A stretch of 5,830 nt of DNA from the NCBI GenBank assembly GCA_023459535.1, contig JAEWTK010000168.1, forward strand, positions 1 to 5,830, written 5' to 3'. This stretch comes from Pseudomonadota bacterium (GTDB lineage: Bacteria; Pseudomonadota; Gammaproteobacteria; Burkholderiales; Methylophilaceae). The position numbers and the translations under genes were made by a program. Under the pieces are notes generated by a model, which did not search any database, was not told where the DNA came from, and saw only the letters and a list, made by a program, of their open reading frames with translations. Each line of letters begins with the position of its first letter. Position 1 is the stretch's first letter. Below, piece after piece: positions 5,810-5,830 of the stretch.

Positions 5810-5830
5810 AGTATTTTGGTGGCTGTATAC

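Overview
The window looks like chromosome from a Gram-negative proteobacterium, most likely a betaproteobacterium. This rests on a GlrR-type sigma-54 response regulator, exported BON and SlyB-like envelope proteins, and a FecA-type TonB-dependent outer-membrane receptor. Base composition is near balanced, with AT-rich intergenic DNA. Nothing visible fixes the genus; a methylotroph or nitrifier relative in Nitrosomonadales is only a guess. I see no insertion sequence, phage gene, tRNA, rRNA or CRISPR.

Layout. (1) 7-1404, +: a full-length GlrR-like response regulator (receiver, AAA+ sigma-54 activator, Fis-type helix-turn-helix). (2) 1405-1605: a regulatory intergenic region. It holds a 10-bp inverted repeat that is both terminator-like and a perfect match to the enterobacterial GlrR operator TGTC-N10-GACA, a second dyad centred 52.5 bp further on, an AT-rich tract with IHF-like matches, and a clear sigma-54 -24/-12 promoter (GG-N10-GC) ending about 40 nt before the next start codon. 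(3) 1606-3093, +: three tightly spaced genes, probably one transcript. They encode a periplasmic EF-hand/BON protein, a 91-residue unknown, and a one-pass membrane protein with SlyB-like flanks but no glycine zipper. The transcript ends in a strong terminator at 3124-3163. (4) 3220-3285: the terminator and an extra hairpin belonging to the convergent gene. (5) 3311-5689, -: a 792-residue FecA-family TonB-dependent receptor. (6) 5690-5830: its leader and promoter region, with a weak Fur-box-like match.

How the parts may work together. The strongest reading is a local regulatory circuit. The GlrR-like activator would bind the TGTC-N10-GACA site just behind its own gene and, perhaps with IHF, switch on the sigma-54 promoter of an envelope operon. 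In enterobacteria GlrK/GlrR is known to drive the sigma-54 promoter of the small RNA glmY, and no such RNA is evident here. The candidate novelty is therefore a GlrR-sigma-54 circuit wired to calcium-binding and lipid-binding envelope proteins. The TonB receptor is convergent and separately terminated, and looks like an independent iron or metal-chelate uptake gene.
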